Below, piece by piece: positions 21,137-32,504 of a stretch of 64,000 bases of DNA; the stretch's first letter is position 1; each line of letters starts with the position of its first letter. This DNA is from Laccaria trichodermophora (lineage: Eukaryota; Basidiomycota; Agaricomycetes; Agaricales; Hydnangiaceae). The translations under genes and the position numbers were made by a program. Below the pieces are notes generated by a model that worked only from the letters and a program-made list of their open reading frames with translations, searched no databases and was not told the origin of the DNA. Where the stretch lies: positions 124,001 to 188,000 of the forward strand of contig JACTVC010000013.1 of NCBI GenBank assembly GCA_018417955.1, written 5' to 3'.

Positions 21137-23638
21137 TCAGAAACCATGGCACTCACCAGGGTAATGTCTACGTAGCGGATTACCTTCTGAGAATCGGTCT
21201 GAGTCATCACCACTTTCCAAAGGCCCACGTCCCAACCTCTGAAGGCCATAACCTGGCAAGCCTTCATGGCCTTGTCCATAGTACCCACCAAAGTCATATG
21301 GATGAGTGTATCCTCGATATTGAGGGCAGCCACCACGTCCTCTTCCACCAAAGCCAGACCCACCCAAGCAAGATGGCCCATATTGTTGTGGGTGTTGGCC
21401 ATTATTTGCGAATTGAGCGGGAAGGCGGAGATGTTGGTTGTCCCTCTGAACTGGATGGTGATAGTCTTCCATGAAGGCGTTGTGGTCCTCTTCATCGTAC
21501 ATGTTGACATCACTATAGTAATGGGGATGGGGAGGTCTGACCCGAAAGCCCCCAGTGTGGTCTGAGCCAGCGTTGTCTTGGGCGGTCGGTCGCTGCAAAG
21601 TACCACGGGGATTCTGCACTGGCTCCGAGCCACTGTCAATATGTTCAGGGCGTGTGTGCAGAGGCCTGGCATGTGCATTCATGGTTCGGGAGACCTCTGC
21701 GCCACTGTCGTCATGTGCGCTGACCTGACACTGGTATGCGACACGGGGGTCTTGTGCCATCTGTTGGCAAGGACCTGGACCAGGAACCTCTGAGTGACTT
21801 TCATGTGTTTAGCAAGAGGGTGGTATGTACCATGGTAATTGCCTGCTTGCGGATGGACCAAACCTGCTGCACCATATGACAATTCCTCGCGGTGCACTCG
21901 CTTAGCAGGAGGGGACGCTGTTGGGGAGTTCACCGCAGGGCAAGTGTTGTTGGCCATTTCTTCATCAGAAGGGCCATCATCAACAGTGTATACCACTTTA
22001 CCTCGAGGTTTGGGCTCGCGTGCGTGCGGTGGAAGTGGTTCTGCCACTTGGTGTGACGTTCCCTGGCAGGGAACAAGCTTTGTTGGAGGTACTGGAGGTC
22101 GAGAGTTCTTGACGCTATCGTCATCTGAAGGGGGGTCCTCCACATACAGCACTTTTGGTTGAGGTTTGGGCTCCTCACGTAACTTGTGTTTGGTTGTCTT
22201 CTTCTTTGTAACTTTCAACGTGTTTAGTGTTTAAAAGTCCGGTCCGGTCCAGTTTTTTGATGCCCAGGGGCATGGACCATAACCGTAACTGGTCTGCCTT
22301 TTCCCCAGAAGTCAAAAGACCAGACCGGACCACAAAAAGACCGCAGACCGCGGTTTTTTGCGGTCTATAGACCGGTTTTGGTCTGCATCAGTTTTAACCG
22401 GTTTATGACCGGTCTTTAGGCCAATATTTTAAAATCATGAATCGGTAAATTTATTAACATCTCTATTAGCTTCAAAACGAGCCCAAGAACGTTAAATTCC
22501 GTTAGGAATTGGTGTTTCTATGAAAATAAGTCTGGTACATCTATTATTCCCAAAAGTAATTTACATTTTAATTCATATCTCTCTCGTTTTTTGACCAAAT
22601 CGTACGTTCTTGGGTGCGTTTTAAAGGGTATTTAAGGGGCTACAAAATACCGGTCCAAACCGGTCAAGACCGGTTCATGTTAACCGGTTTTTTTGCGGTC
22701 TTTACATCTCAAAAATAAAAAGACTGAACCGCAGGTCCGGTCTTTTGCGGTCTTGGTCTGGTCTGGTTACGGTCTTTTTCCAGTCACGAGACCGGACTTC
22801 CAAACACTAAACGTGTTCTCTTTGATCACCTGACTGCATGCTCTTGCTCAAAGGAGAGGTGCCACATCCGGCCCACCGTCTTTTTGTCGCGCAGCATTGT
22901 GGACTTCGGGCAGACAATGTTTGACACGGGCCAAGACCTTCACCTCCCCAGACTCTGTAACTCCTGTGACGATGGGGATCTCCTGCCATGCTTCGCTCCC
23001 TTCATCCAGAGATTTATATTCTAAAGCCATTGTGTCAGATGATTTTTTGTTATGTGAGTGAAACTTACCATCAGACCATGCCACAATACGCAGAGCCAAA
23101 TCCTTCATCTCATCCTTGCTCATCAAGTATGTGAAGATGAGGTTGATTCCGTGCGAACTGATATCGTTGACGGACCAGCCTTTCGCGCCAGGGAATGGCT
23201 CCTTGCAGGGCCATTGCTCAAGGACCATTTCCACATCACGGCAATGGGTCAAAAAGTTTGCCCACACCAAAGAGCCTGATGCTATCTCTGGTCCTGCCCA
23301 TTCCACTTCAACCCAGTGAGCCTCAAGCCAAACGATGGAACAAAAGACAACATACCCATTTGGAACTTCAACAGCTGGGGGACACATCTTCTAGTGCGAT
23401 CTCTTGTTATTTCTGTGGGGCGGCAATCCCAATAAAATGCAGGCACAGTGGTCAAAGGAAGGTTAAGGTCGGGGTCAACAGTGTTGGCTATAGCTTTCGT
23501 GGTCTTAGAAGATTTTGTCAAGGGTTTGGATGATTTTCTCAGGCCGCCTTGCATGGTAGGGGACTTTGGTATCGAGACTTCATTAACCTGCAGAAGGTTG
23601 GCCACCTCCTGACCCAGTAACTTGCCCAAGCAGGGCAT
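21137..23638 (-). pseudogene. Unidentified Agaricomycete gene, interrupted by a hAT-type MITE
   Basis: The minus strand starts at ATG 23638 (MPCLGKLLGQEVANLLQVNE). A one-base frameshift near 23385 leads into the best-preserved block (CPPAVEVPNGYVVFCSIVWLE, KGWSVNDISSHGINLIFTYLM). A 48-bp GT-AG intron follows about 23060, then EYKSLDEGSEAWQEIPIVTG. The frame meets TGA at 22848-22850 and would continue, across the MITE at 22225-22809, into a charged disordered tail (KVTKKKTTKHKLREEPKPQ, two 'VEDPPSDDDS'-like motifs). A probable 41-bp intron near 21800 joins a Gly/Tyr/Arg-rich C-terminus (GGSGFGGRGRGG). I do not recognise the family. Treating both halves as one gene rests on matching strand, frame and the MITE duplication. 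Confidence 0.5.
22225..22809. mobile_element. 585-bp hAT-type MITE
   Basis: Ends TAGTGTTT and AAACACTA, with inverted similarity continuing through AAGTCCGGTC. The interior is dominated by ccggtc/gaccgg and gcggtct motifs facing each other. The 8-bp duplication aacgtgtt (22217-22224 and 22810-22817) is perfect, as expected for hAT. The TAGTG start resembles that of the full hAT at 43379-46889, but the sequences are otherwise different. No ORF. Confidence 0.88.
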
Positions 23639-23739
23639 TCAGTAGATGCACTATGGAACCATAACAATAGAAATTGGATTTTGTCCCAATGGCTCATAGG
23701 GCTACCCAAATGGTGCCAACGCTGATGCATGCTATGGTA

Positions 23740-24160
23740 CAATGGGTGGGCCCGATGGCATACTGACAGTTAAGGTTGAATGTTGGGCCCAATGTTTAAG
23801 CCAAATAAATCACTGCAGACACACCATTTGGCCCAATTATGGTAGTAATAAGTAGGTTATTGGCCTAAGGGTAATGGTTGGGCCCAACACTGAAGGAATG
23901 TAATGGGCATATGTTTGGCCCAATCACGCATGAATACGTTATGGGCTAAAGTTGTGGCCAACATAATTTCTGTGCCTAATGGCATAAGTTGGGCCCAATC
24001 GCGCATGAATACATTATGGGCTAAAGGTGTGGGCCAACATAATTTCTGTGCCTAATGGCATAAGTTGGGCCCAACAGCTCACAAGGTAGCTTAAGGTGCC
24101 TATGTTGGGCCATCCTCTGTACAAGTCTATGGTTCATTGTTGGGCCCAATGTGTGGCCCA
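23740..24160. repeat. GGGCCCAA-rich region with a 75-bp tandem duplication
   Basis: ttgggcccaa or variants occur about ten times. A 75-76-bp unit (ggcccaatcacgcatgaata ... cataagttg) is duplicated in tandem at 23917-24067. There is no gene, and I found no flanking inverted ends. Confidence 0.75.
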
Positions 24161-24400
24161 GCAATTTTCCGGATATTGCGGTCTGGAGAAAATTTGCGGA
24201 GTTCCCGGATATTTTCCGGATATTGCGCTCAGCAGTAAATTCTCGGGATTCCCGGATATTGCATTTCCGGAATTTGGCTTGAATTTGCGTGGGAATCTGG
24301 ATCTTGCGCTCGACAGTAAATTCTCGGGATTCCCGGATATTGCATTCCCGGAATTTGGCTTGAATTTGCGACACAGTAGAGGTTAGGCAGACGGAAATCA
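24161..24400. repeat. 81-bp tandem duplication with CCGGATATTGCG motifs
   Basis: Two units begin at about 24223 and 24304 (ttgcgctc...cagtaaattctcggga) and share cccggatattgcatt and ggaatttggcttgaatttgc. Partial units precede them. Confidence 0.8.
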
Positions 24401-24469
24401 AAAAGATTCTACGAGAAAGAAGGACATATTGCCGTATTTCAAAAGATTTGAAATGAGAGAATCACAATT

Positions 24470-24546
24470 CACCATGTGAGAATTGAACCCCAGTACTGGC
24501 TGTATGGCAGCTGCCATCATATGTGTTTAACCACTCAGTCATGGTG
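24470..24546 (-). ncRNA. tRNA-like sequence (tRNA pseudogene or SINE head)
   Basis: On the minus strand, 7-bp ends caccatg and catggtg pair like an acceptor stem. Near the start is actgagtggttaa (like a D-arm / A box) and near the end ggttcaattct (like a B box, one or two changes from consensus). The middle is an almost perfect palindrome (atggcagctgccat) and no proper anticodon arm forms, so I do not call it a functional tRNA. Confidence 0.35.
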
Positions 24547-24840
24547 ACGTCAACAGATGAAAGGATTTCCCATACACCTACGTCACCTGGACACCTGGGA
24601 AACCCAGCATGAAAATCGAATGTAAACACAGTCCAGCTCATATGCCTGTTTCTTTCCAGGAAGTCCCGACGTTCGGAAGACCCGAATGGGGATCTTGTCC
24701 GGCCTTTGTCTCATTCAGGGTATAATTCTGCCCTGAAAATATGGTCCGACATCAGATAACAATATGTGATCGAACATGTGGTTGGCACGAGGCATACAGG
24801 ATTTAAAAAAACTTACTTTTTCATCTTTCAAAAAACATCC
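24547..24840. other. Non-coding leader before the dioxygenase gene
   Basis: No clear feature. An ATG at 24766 is in frame with the gene, but the 25 codons after it (Lys/Phe-rich) look unlike the rest of the protein, so I place the start at 24841. Confidence 0.4.
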
Positions 24841-26226
24841 ATGGTGGAGTTTGCGTCTGCACTCCAGGCTCTGACCGACAACGTCGGGTTTTATATGTCC
24901 GCACGTCTTTGCTACATCCTCCTTCACAAAGGCGGAAACGACTGTCCTCCAAAGGAATTCTCCCACAATTTGGTCATGGATTGCGAACAGTTAATCACCA
25001 TTGTCGCGGAAGCTTGGAGATCCGATCCTATTCAAGTGGAGTGGGATATTGAGGAGTACATCAGAGACATCAGGGCACGACCTACAGGTGTTTTCTTTTT
25101 ATGCCCAACTATTGTCCATGTATTGACGAAGGTATCAGGGATGGTTATGCTAATGGAAGATGCATTAATGCGGAGGTATCCGCCTGCTTTTCCTCCTGAT
25201 AGTGAAGTTGTTGAAGACAGGCCTGTTACGGTTCGGGATGTCCGGGGAAAGCACCTTGCTTGGTATTTACCAGGAGCGATGTCGGATGCACTTCAGGCAA
25301 GTGAGACCATTCATTACAATGTCCATGGATTAACATTGTTTCTGGTCAGAATCGTGTTTTGTTTGCACTCGAGAACCTCCAGCCTTACTTTACCTCATCA
25401 CCCCCGGCCTCGGGAAAGTCCTGGAGAAACAACAAAGCCTATTTCTGGGATTCACAGTCAATCGGATTCCCCCCCAGCATTGTAAATCTCTCACCCTTGT
25501 GGACACCTATGGGACATGAAGTACATTCATTCTTGCCATTACATTTCCATCCTGATTTTTGATTAGTACGATGGTACCTCCCTTGGAGCTTCTGCACCTT
25601 TAAAGAATGGCTCGAAAGGAGCGAAACGGTTCCTGCATGACATTTTGGACTTTCAGGCCCTTATTGGTGGAGTTATCTCCATTTTGCACCCAGCCCAATA
25701 CTCCATCATCCGTGGTGCCCTTATTAGGGCAGGGCATCCCCATCTCAGGATTTCACCTGGGGAAACGATAGAAGATTGGACGTTGTATCAGGAAATATTG
25801 GGCATTTGGGCCAGCGGGTTTACAGGCCTGCCAGTAATCAGTCAATGAGAGACTCCTTTCCACCGTGACGGACGGTCTCCCTGCAATATGTTTGATGTAC
25901 TCGCAATGTTTGGGAGAACAGCAGATCCAGACATTCGGGCGGAGCTCCCTGGAATTGGCATTCGATTTCATTATAACCCAGGTACCATACTTGCGGTTCT
26001 CTCCAAGCCAATTAGACATGGTGTTTCAGTTTCTAAAGAAGAGAGATGTTGCTTCGCCTTCTTTGTCCGGGAACGTATATTGCATCAGTTGGGCAATCGG
26101 CAACTGGAGGTATGGATGGAAGATGAACTGTTCACCGAATGGTTGGCGTTGGATGAATTTCAGAAGGTGAAACAACTTATAAATATTGAACAGGGAGAAC
26201 TGTGGGAGCCCGTTGGCGTTATCTAA
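24841..26226 (+). pseudogene. TET/JBP-like 2-oxoglutarate dioxygenase, closed by one TGA
   Basis: Three exons: 24841-25296 (MVEFASALQALTDNVGFYM), a GC-AG intron of 53 bp (25297-25349, CAG|GCAAGT), a short exon (NRVLFALENLQPYF), a second intron ending before 25567, and a long last exon (YDGTSLGASAPLKNGSKGAKRF ...). The core reads ETPFHRDGRSPCNMFDVL (HxD iron ligands), GIGIRFHYNPGT, and PIRHGVSVSKEER with the distal His, in the order of fungal TET/JBP enzymes that oxidise 5-methylcytosine. A single TGA at 25846-25848 (VISQ*ETPFHRD) lies just before the HxD motif; CGA is the simplest ancestor. The stop is TAA at 26224-26226. Agaricomycete genomes are known to carry such genes next to KDZ transposases, as here. 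Confidence 0.7.
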
Positions 26227-26475
26227 CATGTACCTACAGAGATGTATGACGTGGAACAATGTCCAGAGAATATTCCCCCGAAAGCAGACATCATTAATAT
26301 GGTGCATTCTGTAAACTACATGGAGATTAATTGGTCCACTGCATGTGCAAAATCATCTGTGGAAACCTTTCCGATATCAAGACCCTGGAGTACTTTCTCC
26401 AGCTGATCCAACGAAGGCGGCAGCGGAACATCCGACGTTGTTGCGGGACTAATCAGCGAGAACTCCGGGATTGCC

Positions 26476-27393
26476 TTAATATGCGGCCGTCTCTGACGTC
26501 TGGGGATTGGCCTTACGACACGAGAGTTCGGTGATGTTCCAGGATCGGATGTGGGACCCCCCTTCCCCTTCCAAAGCAGTGAGATCTTCCTCTTCCTTCC
26601 TCATTTTCTCCATGAGTTTTTCCAGTGTCCAGGATTCCCATTCTCCCCGATATTCCTTCTCCATCCCTGAGATTGCAACCGCCGATTCCTCCAACATCAC
26701 CTCCAGCTCTTCTGCCTTATAAAAGAGCCTCTCAATTTCACGGTCTAAAATCTCACTGCCACGAAGAAGGGAATCCCGAACGTCTTCTAGCCGCGCAAGG
26801 ACCATCTCGTCAGTTGGAAGCAGGACAAAATATTCTTGCAGGGATTTGTAAATGTGACTCAGCTTTCCATGGGATAACGTTAGTACAGCAAATGGTATCC
26901 AGAACAGATCTCATACCATCGTGCTGTGACAAATGAGAGCCCATTTCCGAAAATCGATGAGCTTTGGCAGGTTCGCTGCAACTTTGACGATATTCTCTGA
27001 GTTCCACCAATCGTTTATATAGATAGGGACGAATCTGTCAGGGGCGGTGGTCGGACAGTGATAGCTGCTGTGAACTGGACCCCGGCCTTTGACTGCCTTG
27101 ACAAGGAACACTGGAAGATCAAACTGAAAACCCTTAATTGCCTCTGTGCCATAGATTTCCATGAATTCCTCCTGAGTTATTTTACGAAATCAAATCGCCG
27201 AAATCAAACACCAGGTACGTACGACTTCCTGCTGGAAAAGGTCAACCCATGCCTTTTCTTCGACAGCCGTGATGTTATCACAAGTGTTCAATACCCGATT
27301 GGCATCCTGCCACCGTGAGCTCATCATATAGATGAAGTCTTGCATGGGAATGGTTTCCTCACATGCTTGTACTTGCTCTGGAGTGAACATCAT
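26476..27393 (-). CDS. Unidentified coiled-coil protein between the TET-like and KDZ genes
   Basis: Three exons on the minus strand: start MMFTPEQVQACEETIPMQDF (27393 or 27390); intron with donor GTACGT near 27225; exon EEFMEIYGTEAIKGFQFDLP ... FVPIYINDWWNSENIV ... WALICHSTM; intron GTATGA...GGAAAG with branch-type ctaac near 26880; and a last exon LSHIYKSLQEYFVLLPTDEM continuing into a charged coiled coil (LRGSEILDREIERLFYKAEELEVML, WTLEKLMEKMRKEEEDLTALE). It is about 270 residues long. I see no nonsense codon in this model, unlike its neighbours. It ends 250 bp from the dioxygenase gene (tail to tail) and starts 68 bp from the KDZ gene's stop. I know no family for it; a helper or regulatory protein of the mobile unit is one possibility. 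Confidence 0.5.
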
Positions 27394-27460
27394 GATTAAG
27401 AGATAAGAGCATCGGAACAATCATTTCAAGGACTTATATACAAGCATAAACAATACAGAT

Positions 27461-30400
27461 CTAGAATGCTCCAGATCGTTGGAAGTCCATTAGAGCCTGG
27501 ATCTGAAATCCCCGCCACATTGTGGACTGTCTCCGGGCATAACATTCCTTCCCCGGCGTTGTAGCTATAGAGAGTTGGTCCCAGTCCTTTGCGCGGTTTT
27601 CGAAAAATAGCATCGTCCAGCGCATTTCCTGCAGAATCAATTTATGCTCCTCCTACCAGCGTTCGTACCTTGCCTTTGCTCTCAGGTAGTTTACCCAATA
27701 CACTACATTGGATATCGTTATCTCGGAACCATATTACAGTCGACGATACTCACGTTCTTCCATGTGAAAGTCCTCTGTAGAATCTCCATGAATATTGAGA
27801 CCCCAAAACCAGGGAGTGTTCTTGTTCCGGTGACCTGGCATATTGGATTGTGAGATGTTTGGGAGTGTATGCATATCATTTTTCTCAATAGGGCGAAATT
27901 TCGCAAGGATATCAGGAGGTGTGTTGAGCCTTGCGAGAGCCCACCGGGCATTGGAGTATACCTGAAGATGATGGGCTAAGTTTCGATCAACAGCATTCAC
28001 CTGGTCATAGGACTTTGTCTTTCCCTTCTTGCCTTTCTGCACGTTTATTTGTTTTCGGTATATGAAGGACTTGTGACCAATTTCAAGACGAATTGCAGCC
28101 AGAGTATCGTTTGCCTGGGCAACCCGTAAGTCCAATTCCTTTAAATGGGCAACCTCCATCCCTCCAGGAAGTTTGTCAAAGGACGATGGCAGAACGACAT
28201 CCATGTTCTCCAGCAATGTTTTATCCGAGCCTGGTGGGTTGGCCTCGAGAAGTTCCATATCATCCTCATGTTCAAACTGATCTTCCGGGGGCAGGTTCAG
28301 CACGAATGCGTTGAGAAAGTCCATTTCAGGAAAGAGTTCCCCTGCTTGCTGATGAAAGGAATCCAACCGCTTGATGAATTTCTGTCGACATTTTACCAGT
28401 TCAATTTTATCATCCTTTGTTGGTTTACAGCCCCGCATCCGGACAAACCGACTCAGCACCAACTGGGTCTCCTGAATTTTCATACCACTGCTTATCCAAA
28501 CAGTAATTCCAATGGCATTCCTGACATTCATCTCTTTTGCCATAAGGTCAGCTTGAACATCCTTTTGCGTCGGCACTATAGGTTTTGTGAACTTCAAATC
28601 CATATATCTATATTCAGGCTAACACAAACCTTTTGGCACTTGCGCTTCAAAAATATCCATTGCGGAAGGGTCCGCAATTCTATCTATTTGCGCCTCTGCC
28701 GCCTGCAAATCCCACTCCGCCACCTGTTCCAAGCTGGCAGTGTCCGACAATTTATGAAGCTCGGCATCAGCTTCTGCTAGCCTGGAAACTGTGTGTTTCC
28801 ACCGCCGACACAAGGAGCGGACTATTAATGTGTCAATGGTGGTGGAATGATTCGAAGCCTGAAGCCTACCCATGTTAACAAGCTTCTTCCAATTATTGTC
28901 CCCCATGTGCGCATTGAGTACTTCCGTTCGATGAGCAAGTGTCATTGTCCAGGATATCCGTCCGATATGATTGAGACCGGACCACAATGTTTCCAGAATT
29001 TCGCCATCTGATTGTCCCGCACCTTCAATGAATGTAGGGGAAAACTGGGCCAAACATATGAGCTGGTGCCCATGAAGATGGAATAACCCAATGCCAGGAA
29101 TTATGATGAGTCCAGGATGAACCTCCAGGAAGGGGGATTCTTCCACCCTTTTGAAAAAGTTTATATGGTATTGGCAATTCACATCATATAGGACTATGCA
29201 TTTGGGTGCTTCGGATGTCCCGGTATTTTTCATTGCTTCACACAGGGCATAATCCATGTTCATCTGACTATGATCCACCAGTTAATACTGCTTGACAAAG
29301 TAAAATTATATCTCACCGTTCTCCTTTTTGGAAGTCAACAACACCACCTGGGCAATAGCATCCGTGGCGGAGGCATGCAGCCGCACCCAATCCCGTTGAA
29401 TCACATCCTTTATGTATTTTCGTTTGATCGTTGACTGCATGATGCTCATTACAAGTAGGAGCCTATGGAGTTATTCTCTTTAGTTGATGTTTCACTGAAG
29501 GGATAAAACTTACCTGTTTGATTTCCTTGGCCATCGCAAGATGCTTGGCATATCTTTCTCGTTCAACCATATACCCCTCTCCGTTCTTTAGCCAGACATC
29601 AGCTTCCAGGTGACATTGTGCCTTATGGTTACAAGTGAAGTTCCCATCAAGGACAAACCCACGGGAATATGCCCAGGTCTCAGGGTCCTCCTTCCAATTC
29701 TTGGGAAGATTGACTCTGGGCTGCGGGCAAGCCACGCAAAATAACCCAAGCTCACCAGTCATAGGCGGTCGATTTCGATGCCCGAAGCCAAACCATTTAT
29801 ATTCTTTCAGATTACGCCATTGTCGACTCACCCTCAGAAGCTCCCAATAGCGATCCTAAAAGGATGTCCTCAACATCAAATTGGTCAAAGCCCTTTCTGA
29901 AACTAACTTTCACCTGGTGCGGAAATGCCTTTGATGTCATCCTCCACAATTTTGAATAGTAATGGGTCCCGGAGGTTTTGCATTCTAGGTTCTCCAAAAT
30001 ATAATCATCAAGCACCGAAAATGTGAATGCTGTTTGGGGGTCCTTTGTAGTGGATGGAAAGAACCCCATTTGCAACAATTGGATGTGCGGCATTGGAGCA
30101 CCGGAACACCCACAGATTGACATCAGAAGTTGGTGGATCCCATTGCTGTGCACGTAGGTAAAAACATGCAGGCCATTAAGGTATGTCACAGGTGGATCAG
30201 GAATCTCGTTCTCATTGCACAAGCCCTCAGCATCATCATCTTCAAGATCGTTGATGTCATTGTCAAGTTCTTTGTCATCCAAGGGACTATCGTCCGGAAC
30301 TTCCTGATTGGTCGAAAATGTACTGGGGAATTCGTTCTCAGATGAGTCAAATGATTGTGCTGGACAAGGCTGACCGTTATGGCAAAGATGAATAACTGTT

Positions 30401-30960
30401 CCCACCTGCCACAACCATGAGGGAGAAAAGTAAGTACCAGTCCAAGTTTGCACTTGGTGGAAGGGGTGAAGCTGATGGTTAGCTCTGCAGCAATGCAAAC
30501 ATTGAATCGGTTCTCCCAGACAATCCAGGCATTTCCAGGTACCCTCTCATAGATTGCAAGTTGCACAGAGCCTTCCAGCGGGTGGAGCTTCCCTTGCAAG
30601 AATCTCATCCAGATACATCATTCTACGACTCTCCCATTCTTGGAGATAGACATTAGTGGACTACAGGTCCCATATTAGACGAGTTCGCATGGTGAATGGT
30701 TATCTTACCTTTGTTCCAATATTTTCAGCATCCATGTACGTGATTTCCCCAGTCATATCTGAGGTCGTTGTCAAGTCTTCTTGCCTTTCTGACAATGTCA
30801 TATAATCCTTGTCCAGAGATTTTGGAACCGAATGAGATTCTTGGGTTAACGATGATGTTTTGGCAGGAAAGACTGTTTTGCCTTTAAGAAATCCCCTACG
30901 TCCCATAGCATACTCCATGTGTTTCAGCGATCCAATGACTTTGGTACGACGAGTGCTCAT
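27461..30960 (-). pseudogene. KDZ transposase with CxC2-like N-terminus
   Basis: Start MSTRRTKVIGSLKHMEY at 30960, with several short introns. A cysteine cluster (CATCN ... WKCLDCLGEPIQC..CC) is followed by HPFHQVQTWTGTYF and LYHNGQ-like sequence, matching the CxC2 domain found in these transposases. The KDZ core follows: STGLGAAACLRHGCYCP, VVDFQKGERQMNMDYALC, LYDVNCQYHINFFKRVEE, GIGLFHLHGHQLIC, FIEGAGQSDGEILETLWSGLN. The Asp of YDVNCQY and the Glu of DGEILETLW are likely catalytic. C-terminal YLRAKARYERW...EMRWTMLFFENRA is typical of the family. Two nonsense codons: TGA at 30547-30549 inside the cysteine cluster and TAG at 27653-27655 (W*EE, probably CAG). The ends of the transposon were not found. 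Confidence 0.88.
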
Positions 30961-31199
30961 GATTGCGCTGGTTATGCTGCATAAAACAAAACTTTCTTCC
31001 GAATTTAAACCCTGATTAGAAGCCTCATGTGCAACCTCATGTTCAGACATCCACATGAGGGCATGTGTTCAAGAAACATGCATAACTAATGTAAGATATG
31101 TTATCAATAGTTATTTTTAGCCTGGATTTCGACAGCTGGATTGCTATTTATGGTGTCAAAATGGCCATATATGGAAATCCCACTCTGTTTGGCAGCCAG
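30961..31199. promoter_or_regulatory. Divergent intergenic region upstream of the KDZ gene
   Basis: About 240 bp between the KDZ start (minus) and the next broken plus-strand gene. No TATA box stands out. Promoters for both directions are presumed here by position only. Confidence 0.3.
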
Positions 31200-32362
31200 T
31201 CTTTCTGCTAACAAGACTGTTGCCTTTGTCACTTTTCTCAAGTTATCCCCGAACTATTCAGTCATTTCGTGGCATGACCAATACTGTTGAAACTCCTGCC
31301 AATCTGCCCAATGAGCCTGAAACGGCTGAATACGTGCCCCCCCCCCCTATATCTGGCAGCCGTGGCAGGTTGAAATCCTCGAAAAGTATTTACCTTCCTA
31401 CAAGATGACAAAATCCGTCAGGGGACGGACCACCATTTTGCAAAAGGTGTTGACAAAATTTAAATCGAGAATTACGGTCGAAGATAATGACCTGGGCAAT
31501 CTTCGGAAGATATGTAACTGTTTCCGTCATTTCCTTTCTCGTCTGATTTTGCCCAACAGGCAATGCAAAAATGGTTGAGCACAAAGTGCCGGATTCGAAA
31601 GCCTAAGGAATTCAAGATTTGGAGCATGAATTGGAACTTCTGGACAGTTGGGGCTGTGTTGAAGAAGACCGAAATTAAAAAGGCTCAAAAGATTCTGGCA
31701 CAAGATGGCCAAATTCAGTTCAGGACATTTCAAGTGGGCCTCAATTACATTCTGGAGAACATGGACGAAGCGGAGAAGGAAGAACTGAAGGACATTGCTG
31801 TCAAATGGAATACGGAGGGACCACCCGAAGAGGAGAAACAAAGGTTAGCATTCAGGCTATGACCCAACAACATTTTGACATCCGGACAATCAGGTTGGCG
31901 GAAAGTCAGCGATGAAGTTTTGTCAGACGTTCGCGGAAAAAGCTTGGAAGCAATTTGGTGGAAGGGTATATATCTTCTGGGGTTCCTGCGACACCAGCGG
32001 ATCTTTAACTGCATCAAAGTTCGATTTCAACGCGGAGTTTGGACGGGGTATCAGCTATCGTGATGTTATTCCAGAAGCCCCTATAACCGATCTCACCTGG
32101 GGGAAATATCTCCAGCAGTGTTATGATGGACAGCAAAAGCCTGGAGAAAATGAAGTACATCTCGTTGGGTCCCATGGTGCTCTCATGGAGTTACCCACCA
32201 ATGATATTCGAGAGCCTATATTGCCTGAAGAGTCTGAGTGGCCTTCAGAACTAGCTTCTCAAGCAAAGATTACTTGGCTGAAAAAGCTCGTTCGTTCCTT
32301 TTTGGGTATTCATTATGGTAAGCTTATAGCCCACTTCCTGAGCCTGTTGAACTAAAATGAAA
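31200..32362 (+). pseudogene. Broken Agaricomycete gene of unknown function, cut by element B
   Basis: Coding pieces on the plus strand: a Pro/Glu start region, a run of 11 C (about 31337-31347) that throws the frame, then WQPWQVEILEKYLPSYKMTKSVRGRTTILQ, a further exon (IWSMNWNFWTVGAVLKKTEIKKAQ ... YILENMDEAEKEELKDIAVKWNTEGPPEE), and a last block FCQTFAEKAWKQFGGRVYIF ... LTWGKYLQQCYDG ... VRSFLGIHYG followed by a GT donor. I recall similar proteins, of unknown role, as repeated genes in mushroom genomes. Foldback element B starts within the presumed intron, and nothing on its far side continues the gene. Confidence 0.55.
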
Positions 32363-32504
32363 CACTAGTGGCTACCACTTTATTTCTATAACCTAGACTT
32401 AAGCCTAGAGGGTCATTTCTATAACTTAGACATAAGCCTAGAGGCCATATCTATAATGCTTAGGATTTTTTGAAAGGCATTTCAAATGTAGGCCTGGGTA
32501 TTTC

